64,000 bases of DNA from positions 123,722,600 through 123,786,599 of the forward strand of contig NC_056525.1 of NCBI RefSeq assembly GCF_019175285.1. The letters run 5' to 3'. The stretch is from Sceloporus undulatus (taxonomy: Eukaryota > Chordata > Lepidosauria > Squamata > Phrynosomatidae). Below are positions 43,923 through 56,446 of this stretch, in pieces. Both the position numbers and the translations under genes were made by a program. The notes beneath the pieces are model-generated. The model made no database searches. It saw only the letters and a list, made by a program, of their open reading frames with translations, and was not told the origin of the DNA. The number at the start of each line of letters is the position of its first letter. Within the stretch, counting starts at the first letter, position 1.

Positions 43923-44744
43923 ATTATGGTTACTCTTATCTAGTGGTTACTGTATCATTGGCAAAAATCCTCTGCTAATGTCACCGCCATCTGCTGCTTC
44001 CTAGTAACATCCCTGCAGGGCTTTTCTGTTGCCATCATCACTGGAGCTGTCAGTTCTCTTCTGCTGATGGGGATGAATTCATCTTAGTGCCTGATGTCTC
44101 CACTTTGAGGATTCCACTTTGGGTGACCCTGATAGGAATCCAACCCTTTCATAAGGTCTAGTCTTCTGGCATTGTTACTCTCAGCTTTTCCAACAGACTT
44201 AAACCCCCTCACTGCAGTAAGGTGTGCATCTGAGTGAGGGCACTCTGTCTGTCTAGTTTTATTAATAACTCTGGCATGTCCAATTGGCCAGTGGTGAAAA
44301 CTGAGGTGCCAATAGCAGAATATGGCTTAGCTATAAGTTTACAAACTGAAAAACCTGTCTAAATAGAGAAGTTTGTGTCTCCAGTTCTTTAGCACTCTGT
44401 TTTTACACCCTGAAATTTGCACACTTTCTTCCAGTGAACCCTCTCCCAAATGGATCATGGTGGAAGAAAACAGAGGTGACAGCCAGGAAACCAAGGATGA
44501 GTTACACAGAACTGTTTTCGGCTCCTGTGGGATCTTTCAAGAGAACCCATAATGTTTCACATGCTGAGGAACAAGGCCTCACAGGTGTGCTTCCACAATG
44601 CTCACTTACAGAGAAGATTTAGCTGTGTACACCATTATGTACACTGATGGTGCTCTATAACCAACCCGCCCAAGAAAGCAAATGTAACCATATAGGTACA
44701 ATGCTGTGGAGATTAATTCTTTCTCTTTTATGTTTTTTTTCCAG

Positions 44745-44995
44745 ATAAGGATTATACCTACAATGGCCTTCTAGGAGATAACCTCATTGACTTTCTAGTG
44801 CCTTTCTTGCCCCTAGAATACCGCCATGTGAAGCTGTGTGCCCGGGATGCTTTTCTAGCTCGGGGCCTTCCATTCACTGAAGAGGCACTGGATGAGGTTG
44901 CAAGGATGATGGTGTTTGTACCCAAGGAGGAGAAACTCTTCTCTGCCCAAGGCTGCAAATCAGTCTCCCAGCGTATAAACTACTTCATACCCTGA
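44745..44995 (+). CDS. TOR3A: TOR3A exon 6 (sensor 2, stop)
   Basis: The acceptor TTTTTTTTCCAG precedes ATAAGG. It encodes DNLIDFLVPFLPLEYRHVKL and CARDAFLARGL, then VFVPKEEKLFS, and the torsin C-terminal GCKSVSQRINYF with the redox-sensing Cys motif. The stop TGA is at 44993-44995. Confidence 0.96.
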
Positions 44996-45200
44996 TGCTG
45001 CGGGATCTCACTGCACAAGTACTGCAACATGCAACCTGTTTCTTGTTGCACAAAGGCCCAGTACAGTATTGCACTGTGATTAGATACTATATTTCCCTAC
45101 TATGTGGGCGTTACTGGGATACAAAAAAGAGAGAGAGGAGATTGAAGAAATTGCTACAGGCAAATAGAGCTCCTGTGAATAAAGGAATGCCATGTAGCTG
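44996..45200 (+). terminator. TOR3A 3' UTR with proximal poly(A) signal
   Basis: AATAAA at 45178-45183 lies 183 nt after the stop and could end a short TOR3A transcript. A distal alternative exists at 48954. Confidence 0.45.
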
Positions 45201-47490
45201 GAGTCTACATGAAAGGTGCTAATGAAGAAGAAAACCATGCCTTTGGAACACTTACCCTTATTCATTGCCCTGAATGGGTGTCTTGCAGGGAGACATTCCA
45301 GCTGCAAAAGGAGTAAAGTTTCTTCACATTATGTACAAGATTGAGACTGTTTTCCTGCTTGGATTGTTTTAAAGATATGACTGAATGAGGAACTAGAATG
45401 TTTGCTTACAATACAATAAGCTACTTCCTGTTCCTGTACCCTTGTACAGAAATTAGGCATGAAGGAAGCATCTTGCCCTCACTGCAGAGGCATTGCACCC
45501 ACCCTTTCTATGGCTTAAAAAGGTACTTAAGATTTGGCAGTTTAAATGGCATAAGGGTACTGCTTCATATTTATGTGCTGAAGAACTGTGGTCCCACTAT
45601 GCCTCCTGGAACATACCCACTCTACAAAGAATGGATTTTCTACCAAGGACTTTAAAACTGAGAGGGTCATGGTGCTTTGCGTTGGGGAGGTTAAGTGACA
45701 AAAGCCAAAAGTTCAGGATCCAGTGTGATGCACTTCCAACCTGGCACTGAAGTTAAGCAATAAGCCTACATACAGTCAGTACGATAAAAGTAAACTGTTT
45801 GCATCAGCTAGTGTTTGATGGCACTGCAAACCTACATCTTTGCAAACTAAAACTTGGCAGTTACCCAGTTTGTAGTACAAAACACAACCGGTAAACTGGC
45901 ATTCAGACTAGGGTATTTTTTGGGCTAAGAGGTAATGCTGGTCCAGGTCAAATGTACTCTAGTTTAGGCCACCAGATATGAGTGTAGTGCAGAGGAGGGA
46001 TCATTTTGGCCCTCCACTAGTTGGACTATAGTTTCCAATAGCCTAGAAAGCTTTGTGAGTAGTGAGACATACTTCTGGATGACTGTACACTTTCCACCAC
46101 TATTGTAGTTTCCTTAGGGATTCGGTATATCACCCAGAACTATGCAGCTGGTTGCAGAATATTAAGTATAATAATGAGTACACCTTCAAACTTCCACCCA
46201 CATGCCCTATACAAACATTAATGTAAATGTTTAGTGGTCTGGACCACAGGTGTGGTTGGTGCAATCACACCTTCCACCACACATACACCCATTAATCCAA
46301 ATTAGGAATCTTTTCCCAGGGGAGCCATAACATCAGTGCCATACATTTTATGGATAGCAGGGGTCAGCATCTAGGATTTTTTCTTTTCTGAATTCTGAAG
46401 ATACTTGACACATTTCAACATTTTACATAATGCAAAACTTGCATTTAGCTATTCATTTGGCTTGCAACTATCTCCATGAAAATTGTGAATGAGAGACATG
46501 CCTTTAGATGTCTGTACATTGGCCAGAACTAATAATAGACTTGCATTTCCTTTGTTTGCTGAGTACAAGTGCTAGCCAAAGAAAACACGATAAGGTATTT
46601 GCTGTCTGGGCTTACCTGCCAAATGATAAACCACGTGTGATCAAGGCTAAAGTGACAAAGGAAAAGGAAATTGAACAGAACACACAGAAGTCTCTGACTG
46701 GTAGGTCAACAATGTTCTTTAACCTAGGCCACATTGTGAAAAAGAGTTTGCATTGCAATGCCACATCCATAAGAGTGATCTGCTGCTCAGACTTGTGAAC
46801 CTCTGCCGCTGGGTTTGTAGCTGAAAACCTCAAATCCAAATTAAGTATTCTGTGGCTCAAAAACTTGGCAAAGTAGTTCAGTGCTGGTCAGACAATGTAG
46901 TGACATGGATAGCCTTGGGTCATGAGAAAATTGGATTTAGCTTCCATCATTAAGCTCATAGGAAAGCTGCCAGGTTTACCTCATTGTGCATGGTTTCTAC
47001 AAGCATAATTGGAATAAGGGCATTTATGCTATCCAGAAGGTTTTGCAGAATAGTGTGATACAAGGATGATAGCCAGCACTCCTTTGAGGGAGACTTCTCT
47101 CCATAAAATTATTTGATTGTCCATCCTCCCCAAAGCCTGTGCTATGCAAATACCATTAGCCAACAGGAATCCTATGGTGAACTGGAAGCCTACCAAAACC
47201 CATTAGCTTTTGCATACATACTATAGAAATGACCAACATAAGAAAGACCACATTCTTCCTTTGGTAGAATTGAGATTAAACATAGCACATTTTGGAGGAT
47301 GGCAACTTTATTTTAAAAATAGGGAAACAGAAATTTGGGCGGGGAGAGACAGATAACCCTGTGGGTGTAATGCAGATCAGGATCCTGGAGCTACCTTTTG
47401 AAGTGGTCAGGATTCAACTATTCCTTTGTGACTAAGGAACAGCTACAGTCTTTCTCCCTGGAGTGCTTTTTCTTTTCGTATTTCCACTGT
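45200..47490. other. Gene-free stretch after TOR3A
   Basis: No exon, LINE protein or palindrome was recognised. Part may be extended TOR3A 3' UTR. Confidence 0.35.
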
Positions 47491-47494
47491 TGAA

Positions 47495-47899
47495 TCACTG
47501 ACTGCATTTCGACCTCCAGTGATTCACCTTACTGTCAGAACTATCCTGTGCAGCCTTTAATGGGGCTGAGATGGATCCCACAAACAAACGTTTGGCTCCA
47601 TGACGAGCAGAGGAGCCGCCAGTCGGAACCAAAGGTCTTTCTGTGGCTTCCATACCAGCAGAAGCAGACAGCCAAGAAGATGGCATTTGAGGCCCAGGGG
47701 CCTGCACATGCAGAAGTGCCTTCAAAATGCAACTCTGTTTCATCTGATTTGAAGCATAAAGGCTCAAGTGGGCACAAGGGGCAACCACATGAGCTTCACC
47801 CAGACAACCAAGACACTTCAGATGTTCCTCACATCCCAAGATTCTAGTGCTACAGAAGTCACACTTTTTGGAAATCCCAGAGGACAAGAACAGTTTCAA
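47495..47899 (-). mobile_element. DIRS-like Gag fossil fragment
   Basis: The - strand encodes KKCDFCSTRILGCEEHLKCL directly followed by GCLGEAHVVAPCAH, the zinc-ribbon pattern common at the start of ORF1 in vertebrate DIRS-like retrotransposons (also the source of the LAP2-alpha C-terminal region). About 135 codons remain; the recombinase and reverse transcriptase are absent. A broken scrap. Confidence 0.5.
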
Positions 47900-48953
47900 T
47901 CCCCAATGCTAGGCAACCCTTATGCAAAGGCCCCCATAATTGCTGTGGCTGAATCGACTAAGGAAGGCCATGACAAGACCAAAGACAGAGCACAATTCCT
48001 ATTGATACTGCTGCAGTGGTGGACTAAAGGGAACTGGTGGTTTCACTGAAAAGGCCCCTAGGCAAGGCTGCTGGAGGTGGGTAGGCCTACTGACAAAATG
48101 CTTATGTAATGTTCTAGAAAGTTCTGAAAGATGCAATGTACAGGCACAGGATAACTCCGTTTATGTATATTATGAACAACTTAAGAATCCTCACTCAAGC
48201 TTTTCCTCTTCTTTGGCTCAGCTCCGTCCTTTTACACTCACTGCTCCATACATACTCTTAGAACTGCCTCCCTGAACATTTGCTGGTTGCTCCTTCCCTC
48301 GCTATTCTTCAATCACAATGAAAAACTTTGTTTTCCAAAGCCAAATTTTCGAATATTGGAAATTAGCATTACAATCTTGTGCAATTTTATATTTGTCCCT
48401 TTGCTCTATATTGCGCATATTGTATTTTTTGTATTTTATCTGGATAACGTTTTACAGTTTTATTGTATAGTTTTATATTTTTATTATTCCTTCTTTCCCT
48501 CTGTGTGTAGATATATTTTAAATTGCATGCCTTAGGCAGGACTCACTGTTTTTGGTTGTTTTACTTGTGTGCATTCACAGAGACCATGAAGAAGAAACAG
48601 TAAGACAGGCAAGCATTACTACTCATGTTACAAACAGGACTTGTGCTGAGAGACTGTGGCCATCATTTACTGGCAAAGACAAGGTTTTAACCAGTCATGC
48701 CAATGTGTAGTTCATTTGCTTAATCTCTAGGTTACATCAGCCTTGCCGTCTGGCTTTTATCATGATTGTTAGGTAATAATAATAATAATACAGCTACATC
48801 TTGGCAATACTACAGTACTACTGAGCCGGTTAGTCCCTATTCAGCCTTCGCTTATGACTTTTTGGGGATAGGTTTAAATTAATCACATTCTCTCCTCTTT
48901 AGTCGCCCAAGTGTTACTCTAACAAAAAAAAGGCATGGGTCAAACTGTTTGCC

Positions 48954-48976
48954 AATAAAATATTGCAACTTTTATT
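48954..48976. terminator. Facing poly(A) signals between TOR3A and ABL2
   Basis: AATAAA reads on the + strand at 48954-48959, and TTTATT at 48971-48976 gives AATAAA on the - strand. The - strand signal is a good candidate for the distal end of ABL2, 7.5 kb past its stop, in line with the long ABL2 3' UTR known in mammals. Inference only. Confidence 0.4.
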
Positions 48977-51900
48977 TAAAACAAAATGCAAATTGGCAAA
49001 AATCTTTGTGGAACAACAGCCAGAGGTAGCACCTCTAAGGGCCCTTATTTACATCAAGTTAACACTGTTTGCAGTTCACAGTCAGGCAATAGTGAGAATT
49101 TAAATTAGAAACCCCCCCCCTTCAAATATATTATAACAAATGAAAAACAAAACAAAGTAACAATTGACAACACTGGTAGTGTGGGTTCTTGTGTGATCAG
49201 CGTGTTTTCAGTTTCAACAAAATTTATCCTCAGTGACTTCAACTATTCGCTAATAAGAGTGCTGGGTTCATTCAAATCCTTACCCCCCTTTTCCCCGTAC
49301 CCTCCCCACTGCCCCGGATGCCCACCACTTGCATCACACTCTCCCAGGCCCCTTCACCCTTGGCAATGACAGAAAAATTAGGCATTTCGAATATGCTACC
49401 CTTCCAGAACATGAGGAAAGGCCATATTTTCATTTCATGAGCATTACTGGGTTTAGCTGTGCAGAGCCAACTGCATGCAGTACTGGATTTGGAACAAGGG
49501 CCAGAAAGTGGTAGTTCATAAGCATGTTTGGTACTTACCTCACATTGAACACTTCTCACGCCTGCCTCACATGAAGGGCTAGGAGGAGATTTTTGGGGCA
49601 TCATGCTCCAAGGCAGAACTATTAGAGGGGGATTTGGTCAGCGTGTCTGGTTACTGCTTAGGACCAGTTTACACTAATTATACTAATTCAGAAAAATCAG
49701 GTGTGATGCATTTCATGGACTGTTCCACTGAGGCTATGAGGAGGAGACACAGTACATACTATTACAGATCAGAAGAACAGAAAAAAAGCATGTCTGGAGG
49801 GCTAGGCTTGACTCCATTTCCCCCAAATACTAAGTTTTGAATGCTGTGCAGTGTTGCCAATGTGGTGACTTTCACATGAAAACGGGGACTTTTCAGAGCT
49901 TTTGGTGTGATTTTGGTGCCTTGCTCTATTTCAGTGCATTTTTGGTGACTTTTGCCCATTTCAGCTCCAGCCCTGACTCTGAGAGCGAGGCTGGCTACCA
50001 ACTCTTTGGAGTGTTACACACTCACAGTTTTCAGCCAATCAGAGCGAGGTCTGGAGAGTGGTCACCGCCCCCGCCCTCAGGAAGCACTCTCTCTCTCTCT
50101 CTCAGCCTCTGACTACCTCTTAAGTCTAGCTTTCCTAGACTTAAGCGTATTTCCTCAGGTGCATGGGAATTGTAGTTCATTGTGGCACTAGAGCTCTTTC
50201 TCACAAAACTACAATTCCCAGGGTTCCCTAGCACTGAGCCAGGGCAGCTAAAGCAGTCTCAAACTGGATTATTTCTGCAGTGTGTCTTGGACCCAACTCA
50301 GGCTGCATTTTCACTCCAGAGACAATCCAGTTTCATACCGTTTTAACTGCCATGGCCCAGTGCTACGAAATCCTGGGAATTGTAGTTTGTTGTCACACTA
50401 GAGTTTGCTGAGAGAGAAGGTTAAATGTCTCCGAACACTAGAATTCCCAGGATTCCCTACCACTGAGCCATGGCAATTAAAAGGATGTCAAACTGGATTT
50501 ATTTCTGCAGTGCGGTTGCAGCCTAACACGTTTCTGTTTGGCACAAGGCTTCCTGGACCCCCTTCATGTCAAAATAAACATCTTAAAAGTATTAGAAGGA
50601 CTGAAAGATTCTTTGGTTGGTTTTAATGGTAATTTTGAGAGTTGAAATTCAAGTTCCAGTTATTTTTATTCAATTAGGGCTACGTTTTATTGCCATATTA
50701 ACATTACGGGGACCTTTCGGGGATTTTGACTGAAAACTTGGTGAGATACGGGGGGGATTTGGTGAGCTTTGGGCCAAACGTTTGGGGAATTATCTCCGAG
50801 GCTTGTTGGCAACACTTTGCTGAGTTTTTCAAAAGTACTCCCTCCTCACCCATCTACTCAGCGCAGGGAAAATGTTTAATCTTTTGCATTCTACTGAATG
50901 TATATAATAATCCCAATTACTGGTGCAGTATCTTTTTCACTTTAGATAAGAAGATGATATGGGGAATATAAAAAATTTTATTCTCCTTATTTTTTTTAGG
51001 GGGGGGGGGAAACACATGAGAATTTTGAATCAAGGAGCAAGGACTTCACACAACTGATGCCACTATTCATCCCGCCTCAGAGATTGTATAAACTTGCAGC
51101 TTTCCAGGTAACAACCTGCTAGGAATGATTCCCAAGCTTAGTGCTTTCCTCATCTACTGCAAATGGTAGATTTTAGAACTATCAGAGTTTGCTGTGAAAA
51201 TAGTCCACAGATATAGCATGCTGCTGCACATCGACACTGTCCTGGTGAACATATATATTATTTACAAACTTGGTATAAAAGCAGAGGCACTGGGCAAAGT
51301 ACTCCTTTCAACAACAGTCCTGAATGTAAATTATACAATTTTGCTCTCTACCAAGTCCACAGGTATCTCCTGTTGGCTGAGGCCTCTAGCAGATTCTGCT
51401 CAAGTGACTTGTTTTCCTTAATAATTATAATTTCCTCCCTATGATATAAACTTGCATTGCATTTTGTGGGCACATGGAATTTAAGGGGCTCAATGCCATA
51501 ATTCCAGAAAATGCAAACAACAACAGCACTGCAGCCTCTCATCCCAGCTGTTTTCCAGCAAAACAGTACAAAAGGATTGAGTTCCTGGTCACTGTTGCAT
51601 CTACAAAGACCTCACCGTTTTTAAATACATGGCTTGTGATTTTAGCAGGGTGTTGCTACCATCTAATGCTGCATCCGCAATCTCTCCTTCTCACCAGTCC
51701 CTCACAACCTCTCTCCATTTCAGCCATTAGACTATAATGCATACAGCTACCAAGAACCAGGAACAAAATCTAATCAAGTGGGGAAAGAAGACACAGTCAA
51801 TTCATGAAAAATACTTGAGAGGAAAAGTGTGTCTTTCTCCATCTTGAGTTGCCCTGGTGTAGATTATACACATAGATTAGGTAGGGCCCCAAAATGCTTT

Positions 51901-54900
51901 TGTCTGGAAGTAAAGTCAGTGGCAGCTAACCGCAGGGTCATGATCAGCTCATTTCTAAAAAACAAAAGCAACGATTTGAAAAGCCTCATATTTTCACTTT
52001 TAAAACAAAAACAGCCGCTGAACTCCGTCACAGAATGACACAAAAGTATGACTTGTCCCTCACCTCCCTAAAGCAACATACCGACAAAGAGAGAATAAAT
52101 CATAGTATCAAGCATAATTTTAAAAATCTAAACGGTTTAGATAAGGTCTAGACCTCCCCTTACTGTGTTGTATATTATTAGAGCTCAAGAAATAACTACG
52201 TTGAATATCTGAAGTGAACAGTTTTTCTCTCCTGCGAGCACTGGTGTTAAAAAGGATCAATGCAATTCAGAACACAACCTAACGTAAAATAATAGTTTAA
52301 GAAGGACCAAGATAATTAGCTGAAACAGAGGGCAGTGTGCTCTTTCTAGAGCTCTGCATTGGATCTATAGAAAGGGAATGGTATAACAGTATTACTATCA
52401 TGAGATACTCTCAAGCAGGAAGGGGAATGTGTTCAAAGTTTGTTTGGATGTTGAGGGGTGATGGAAGATACAGTACAATATCTGGAGGGCAACATGATAC
52501 CCCTCACTGCTCTACAGCTCAACACAATTGTGCTTATATGGGAAACATGATACTTCTCCCCCATTATGAGGCCTTGGCTGCCACTGCAGTTGTTAAATGA
52601 CACCATGAATAAAATTCTGTTGAGAATAAGCTATGTCTATACTTTTAACATGTCCATATAGGATGAAACCCAAAATATTCCAACCATCCCTGCTCCAAGA
52701 GCTTAGATACACGTTAGTGATCATTTGAGAAGTTACTACAGCTCTGAAGTCTGAGAACTGTGATGCTGCAAAAGACAATCAAGATTGCTCAGTATACAGT
52801 GGCTTCCTCACAAATTTAAATGTGAGTGATGGATAATTTTTGAACAGAAAACAGCTGAGGAGTGAGACCAAAATTCGAAAGCCCACAATTGCCCCTCATT
52901 CAATTTAGGTAGAATTGGGCCTAACATCATGGGGTGCTGACCAGTCTCATAGGCATATTCCTTTTCCCAGTGCTCCTTCACATCCAGTGGCTTCGAAAAC
53001 ATACTAGTTCACTAAGGAATGCCAGCAAAAGGGGAACAAAATGGAGATTAGAAGAGAGCCTGGCTCATTTTTGTCAGGGAACTCTCAGTATGTTGACTCT
53101 AGCTGTATTTAAAACCAAGGAAAAAGGAACATGTCCGACTGCTATGATCACTTTATCAGACTTCTTGTTACATTAGCATCATTCTTGCAACTTTTAATTT
53201 TGTACAATTTTGTTAATATATTTAGTGAATACAGTATAAAATGATAGTCATTTCTTATGCATCACTGTCAAGCCTTCTCTAAATGCAACATTTTATTCAA
53301 TGATGAGGAAGGACACTGAGTTGCTGTGTTTGGAATAAGCCAGAAGTAAATTTCTACTTCATTAATTCCAAGAAACGTTGCAAGGATCAAGATGAAATGT
53401 TGTTGGATTGCAACACCACATCCAACAAATGATGACTGCTGGTGTCAAAACAATGGCACATGGGTGTGCAGCAGATTATCTTTGAACTACAGAAGGCTAG
53501 TTCATAATCATGCACAGGGAAGTAAGACACACTGGCCACCTTTCTTCCTTGCCTTTTTCACACATACACAATAGCAATTCTATAAATGTTCTTACTTGCT
53601 GAATCAAAATGGCAATGACAACACACATAAGAGGGACGTTTCCACAGTTTGAAAAAACTTTTAAAAAACCTTAAGGGAGGGTATACAGGAAAACCCCCAA
53701 ACAGCCCAATGGTGACTGAGCATGCTCTCAGTGACCAGGGAATGTTGAATGGCTGTCTGGTGAGTTGGGGTGGAGAGAATGGAGTGTATGGGAACCCTGG
53801 AAAGCAAGCCCTGTCCAAGGAAGGCTTCTCTTTCAAGGCACATGTTTCCCAGCTTAGTGACTGACTGTTCCTGCGCTTCTCTTTCCAAGATTCTTCGGGA
53901 AGGTTTACCACTCAGGAGAGACAAGCATGAAATCTATGGAGGGAGAAATATTCAAGATGTGTTTCCCCACTTTTCATTTCATGCATATAATGTGTAGCCA
54001 GGCCCTTAACCTCCATGTGCCCAGTTTTGATTCAGTGAGCCTGGATTGTGAAGCAATCTGGTCCCTTTAATTTTTCCCCAACATCATGCACCTATTAGCG
54101 CAGCAAATAATTAGTCAGAGTTAATGACATTCTTATTCTCCCACAAACTCTGGGAGAACATTGTTTAAACAGAGAAAGCCCCAAAGACTGGCAAATGTAC
54201 ATCCATCCACCACTGTCGGGGGCTCAATATAAAAATAAGTCACACAACATAATTATTTTAAAAATCGCAATACTTTAAATTAAAAAAAATGCTAAGTTTA
54301 ATCAAGTTTAAGGTGCAGAGCACATCAGACCCTGAAAAATATTTGACCAATGCTGCTAATGCAGGCTAAGAAGGTACTGATAAACGTGGGTGAAAATTTG
54401 AGCATGGCGCAAAAGGGGCATACCGGTCCTAAACAAAAACTCCCTTCCTCCCCAGCAAGTAGATCTTGGAAAGACACCTAGACTGGTGCAAAATAACTTT
54501 TTATGTTCATTTGGTAGGTTTTGGAGAACAAGCATTTCCTTCCCAAACAATATACATTATTCTCCACAAAAACCTGAAATGCTTTTATCCTTTCAGTGTA
54601 CCTAACTCAGCTATAGCAAAAAGCAGAAATACAGCTGTGTCAGGGAAAGATTTTGACACACCATACTGGACAAAGGTCCGAGGTTTCATGTTTTTGTCTG
54701 TCTTAAAAGAGATGTCTCACAAATAGCAGCATATGGTAGACTTTACTTACACTATACAAATTAAATCAAACAGGCAGATCATGTGTGGACATTGTCTAAA
54801 GCTGGGGATTTCCTGGGGGGGGAGTGGGAATATCTGAAATCAGAATGGGTGACCAAGGTATGCCTCCTACACTTTACCTGGCAACAGTGGTCAGCATGAT

Positions 54901-56446
54901 AGGGGGCATCCCCCCTCCCCCTCATTCAAACAGTTTGTTATTGCAGATGCTCCACATTGGTTCTCAATTCTCTCACTTTAGAAAGACAGGGGCAACTATA
55001 AACTGGGCATCTGTGGCATGCAAGACTATTTGTCTGATGGGAAAACAGTGAGCACACAGACCTTCAGCAAGTGAACACTGTCATCTACCCACCCCCACAC
55101 CTCAGCCCTGGACTGAACTCCAGAATTTGCTAGACTTTTATCACACTCTCAAGTGTACAAAGGGAGAGGGGGCACACTTCCACCCTGCTGTATTGTTCCC
55201 TCCAGTAATGCTACATATTTAAGAGCATTTCCTGGAAAACCAAACTGTATATTGAAATTCTGAATAGGACAAAATATCTAGATTTGAGTAAGAATGTTCA
55301 ATGTCACCACTGAAGTCCTCCAGGGGCCTTTTTGTAATCCTAACAATAGACACTATGGCCTCAAGTGCCCCCTAGAAGTGTATCTGGATTAGGATCAGCG
55401 TTATAAATAAGGAATGTAGAGAGCAGCATCAGCAGCATTTTGCAGTGCCTTTGATCCAGGGGTTAAGGCTTACTGAAGGAGAAGGAGCCAGTGTTGCACC
55501 AAAGTTCAAAAACAGACAAAATTTAACAACTTTTAGACATACGCTGGTTAGATTGTGCTACAGCCCCAAACTACTGAAGTGATTTCCAGATTAGACACCT
55601 ATGCTACACTACCCAAATGGTGATGATAGCTAGTTTGAGTGCAGGCTGTGATTGTGTGAAATCCAATTGCAAATCTGCCCAACTATCACTGCAGATGCTG
55701 TGAGGGAGTGAATGTGCGAGTGATAAAAAAATGTGAGGACAATGACAAAAAGGGATGTGTTTCATACGTCAGCTCATCTTTTGTTTTTGCATCTCTGATT
55801 ACAGCAGCAAAATGAACTGTGGAAGTTCTTCCAGGTGGGCTAGTGCATCAACTTCCTGAAGTTCCAACTGTCGTTTTAATCCAATGGTCTTTCCCAAGAA
55901 TTAATTTATTCCCTCTTGAAAAAAGGTCTGTCAACTCCAGTTTCGATGGAGCCTGTGAACTTTTCTGCCAATATCTCAGGAAGTCAAAGCATGCAGTAGT
56001 GCAGAAAAGGAACCCTCACCCCTCCTTCAATAATTCTGGTCAGTTGGGTAGCATCACAGAGCACAGCAGGTCCTTCCAAAATAAAGGCCCTGTTGTCAAT
56101 GTTTCAACTTCCTGGAAGCAGAAGGAAAGCACAAGCTCTCCTTATGCAGGTGCGCTTTCTAGCCAGAGCAAATTCTTAACTTTCTGCCCTTCTCAGCTGC
56201 AACTGTCTGACCACATGAAGTTTGGAACCCTCCCATCTGCCCCATGTATTGAGATGAACCTGTAAACATGAGAGCTCAGTGATCTGAGGTACTTCACATA
56301 AAACTTACTCAAGTATCAGTCTCTCTTTTCATAATCATTAATGGAGAAGAAAACACACATACTCACATATCAGAAGTAGTCATCCTGACCCTTCTCCCTC
56401 CCACTTTGTGTACATTTTCCCTCCTAACCAGATTGTTTGACAGTAG
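48977..56446 (-). other. ABL2: Probable long ABL2 3' UTR
   Basis: The stretch follows the ABL2 stop and has no host exon or LINE protein. It is mostly unique AT-rich DNA except the inserted element at 49850-50816. An open frame on the + strand at 55819-56265 matches nothing and is antisense to the UTR. The extent is inferred from the distal poly(A) signal. Confidence 0.45.
49850..50816. mobile_element. 967-bp composite element with AGTGTTGCCAA ends
   Basis: AGTGTTGCCAA at 49850-49860 is inverted as TTGGCAACACT at 50806-50816. Inside are a (CT)n run near 50088-50103 and palindromic MITE units at about 50150-50290 and 50295-50525, then CCCCCTTCATGTCAAAATAA. The inner and right parts match 6160-6850. 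It sits in the probable ABL2 3' UTR. Confidence 0.65.

Larger units (their letters stand above)
16789..44995 (+). other. TOR3A: TOR3A gene, torsin family 3 member A (six coding exons)
   Basis: Torsins are AAA+ ATPases of the ER lumen and nuclear envelope that depend on the membrane cofactors LAP1/LULL1; TOR3A (ADIR) is an interferon-responsive, poorly understood member. Six exons (337, 102, 266, 176, 125 and 251 coding nt) join in phase with GT/AG borders to 418 residues, against about 397 in human. Visible parts: signal peptide 1-20, Glu-rich linker about 85-108, Cys-rich stretch WYCSFGKCC (126-134), sequon N144-I-T, Walker A GWTGTGKN (189-196, with the torsin-type Asn), Walker B FIFDEAE (254-260), sensor-1 Asn295 in FLFLSN, and the torsin sensor-2 Cys motif GCK (405-407) before RINYF. 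All key residues are present and no frame damage is seen, so the gene looks functional. TOR1A/B are excluded by the N-terminal extension, GWTGTGKN and synteny with ABL2. Confidence 0.95.

Noticed and set aside
36874-44995. Assignment of the torsin exons to TOR1A or TOR1B
   Set aside because: The Cys-rich N-terminal exon, GWTGTGKN loop and neighbouring ABL2 fit TOR3A; TOR1A/B lie elsewhere in vertebrates.
55819-56265. 148-codon open frame on the + strand
   Set aside because: It is antisense to the probable ABL2 3' UTR, has no recognised motif and no splice or promoter support.
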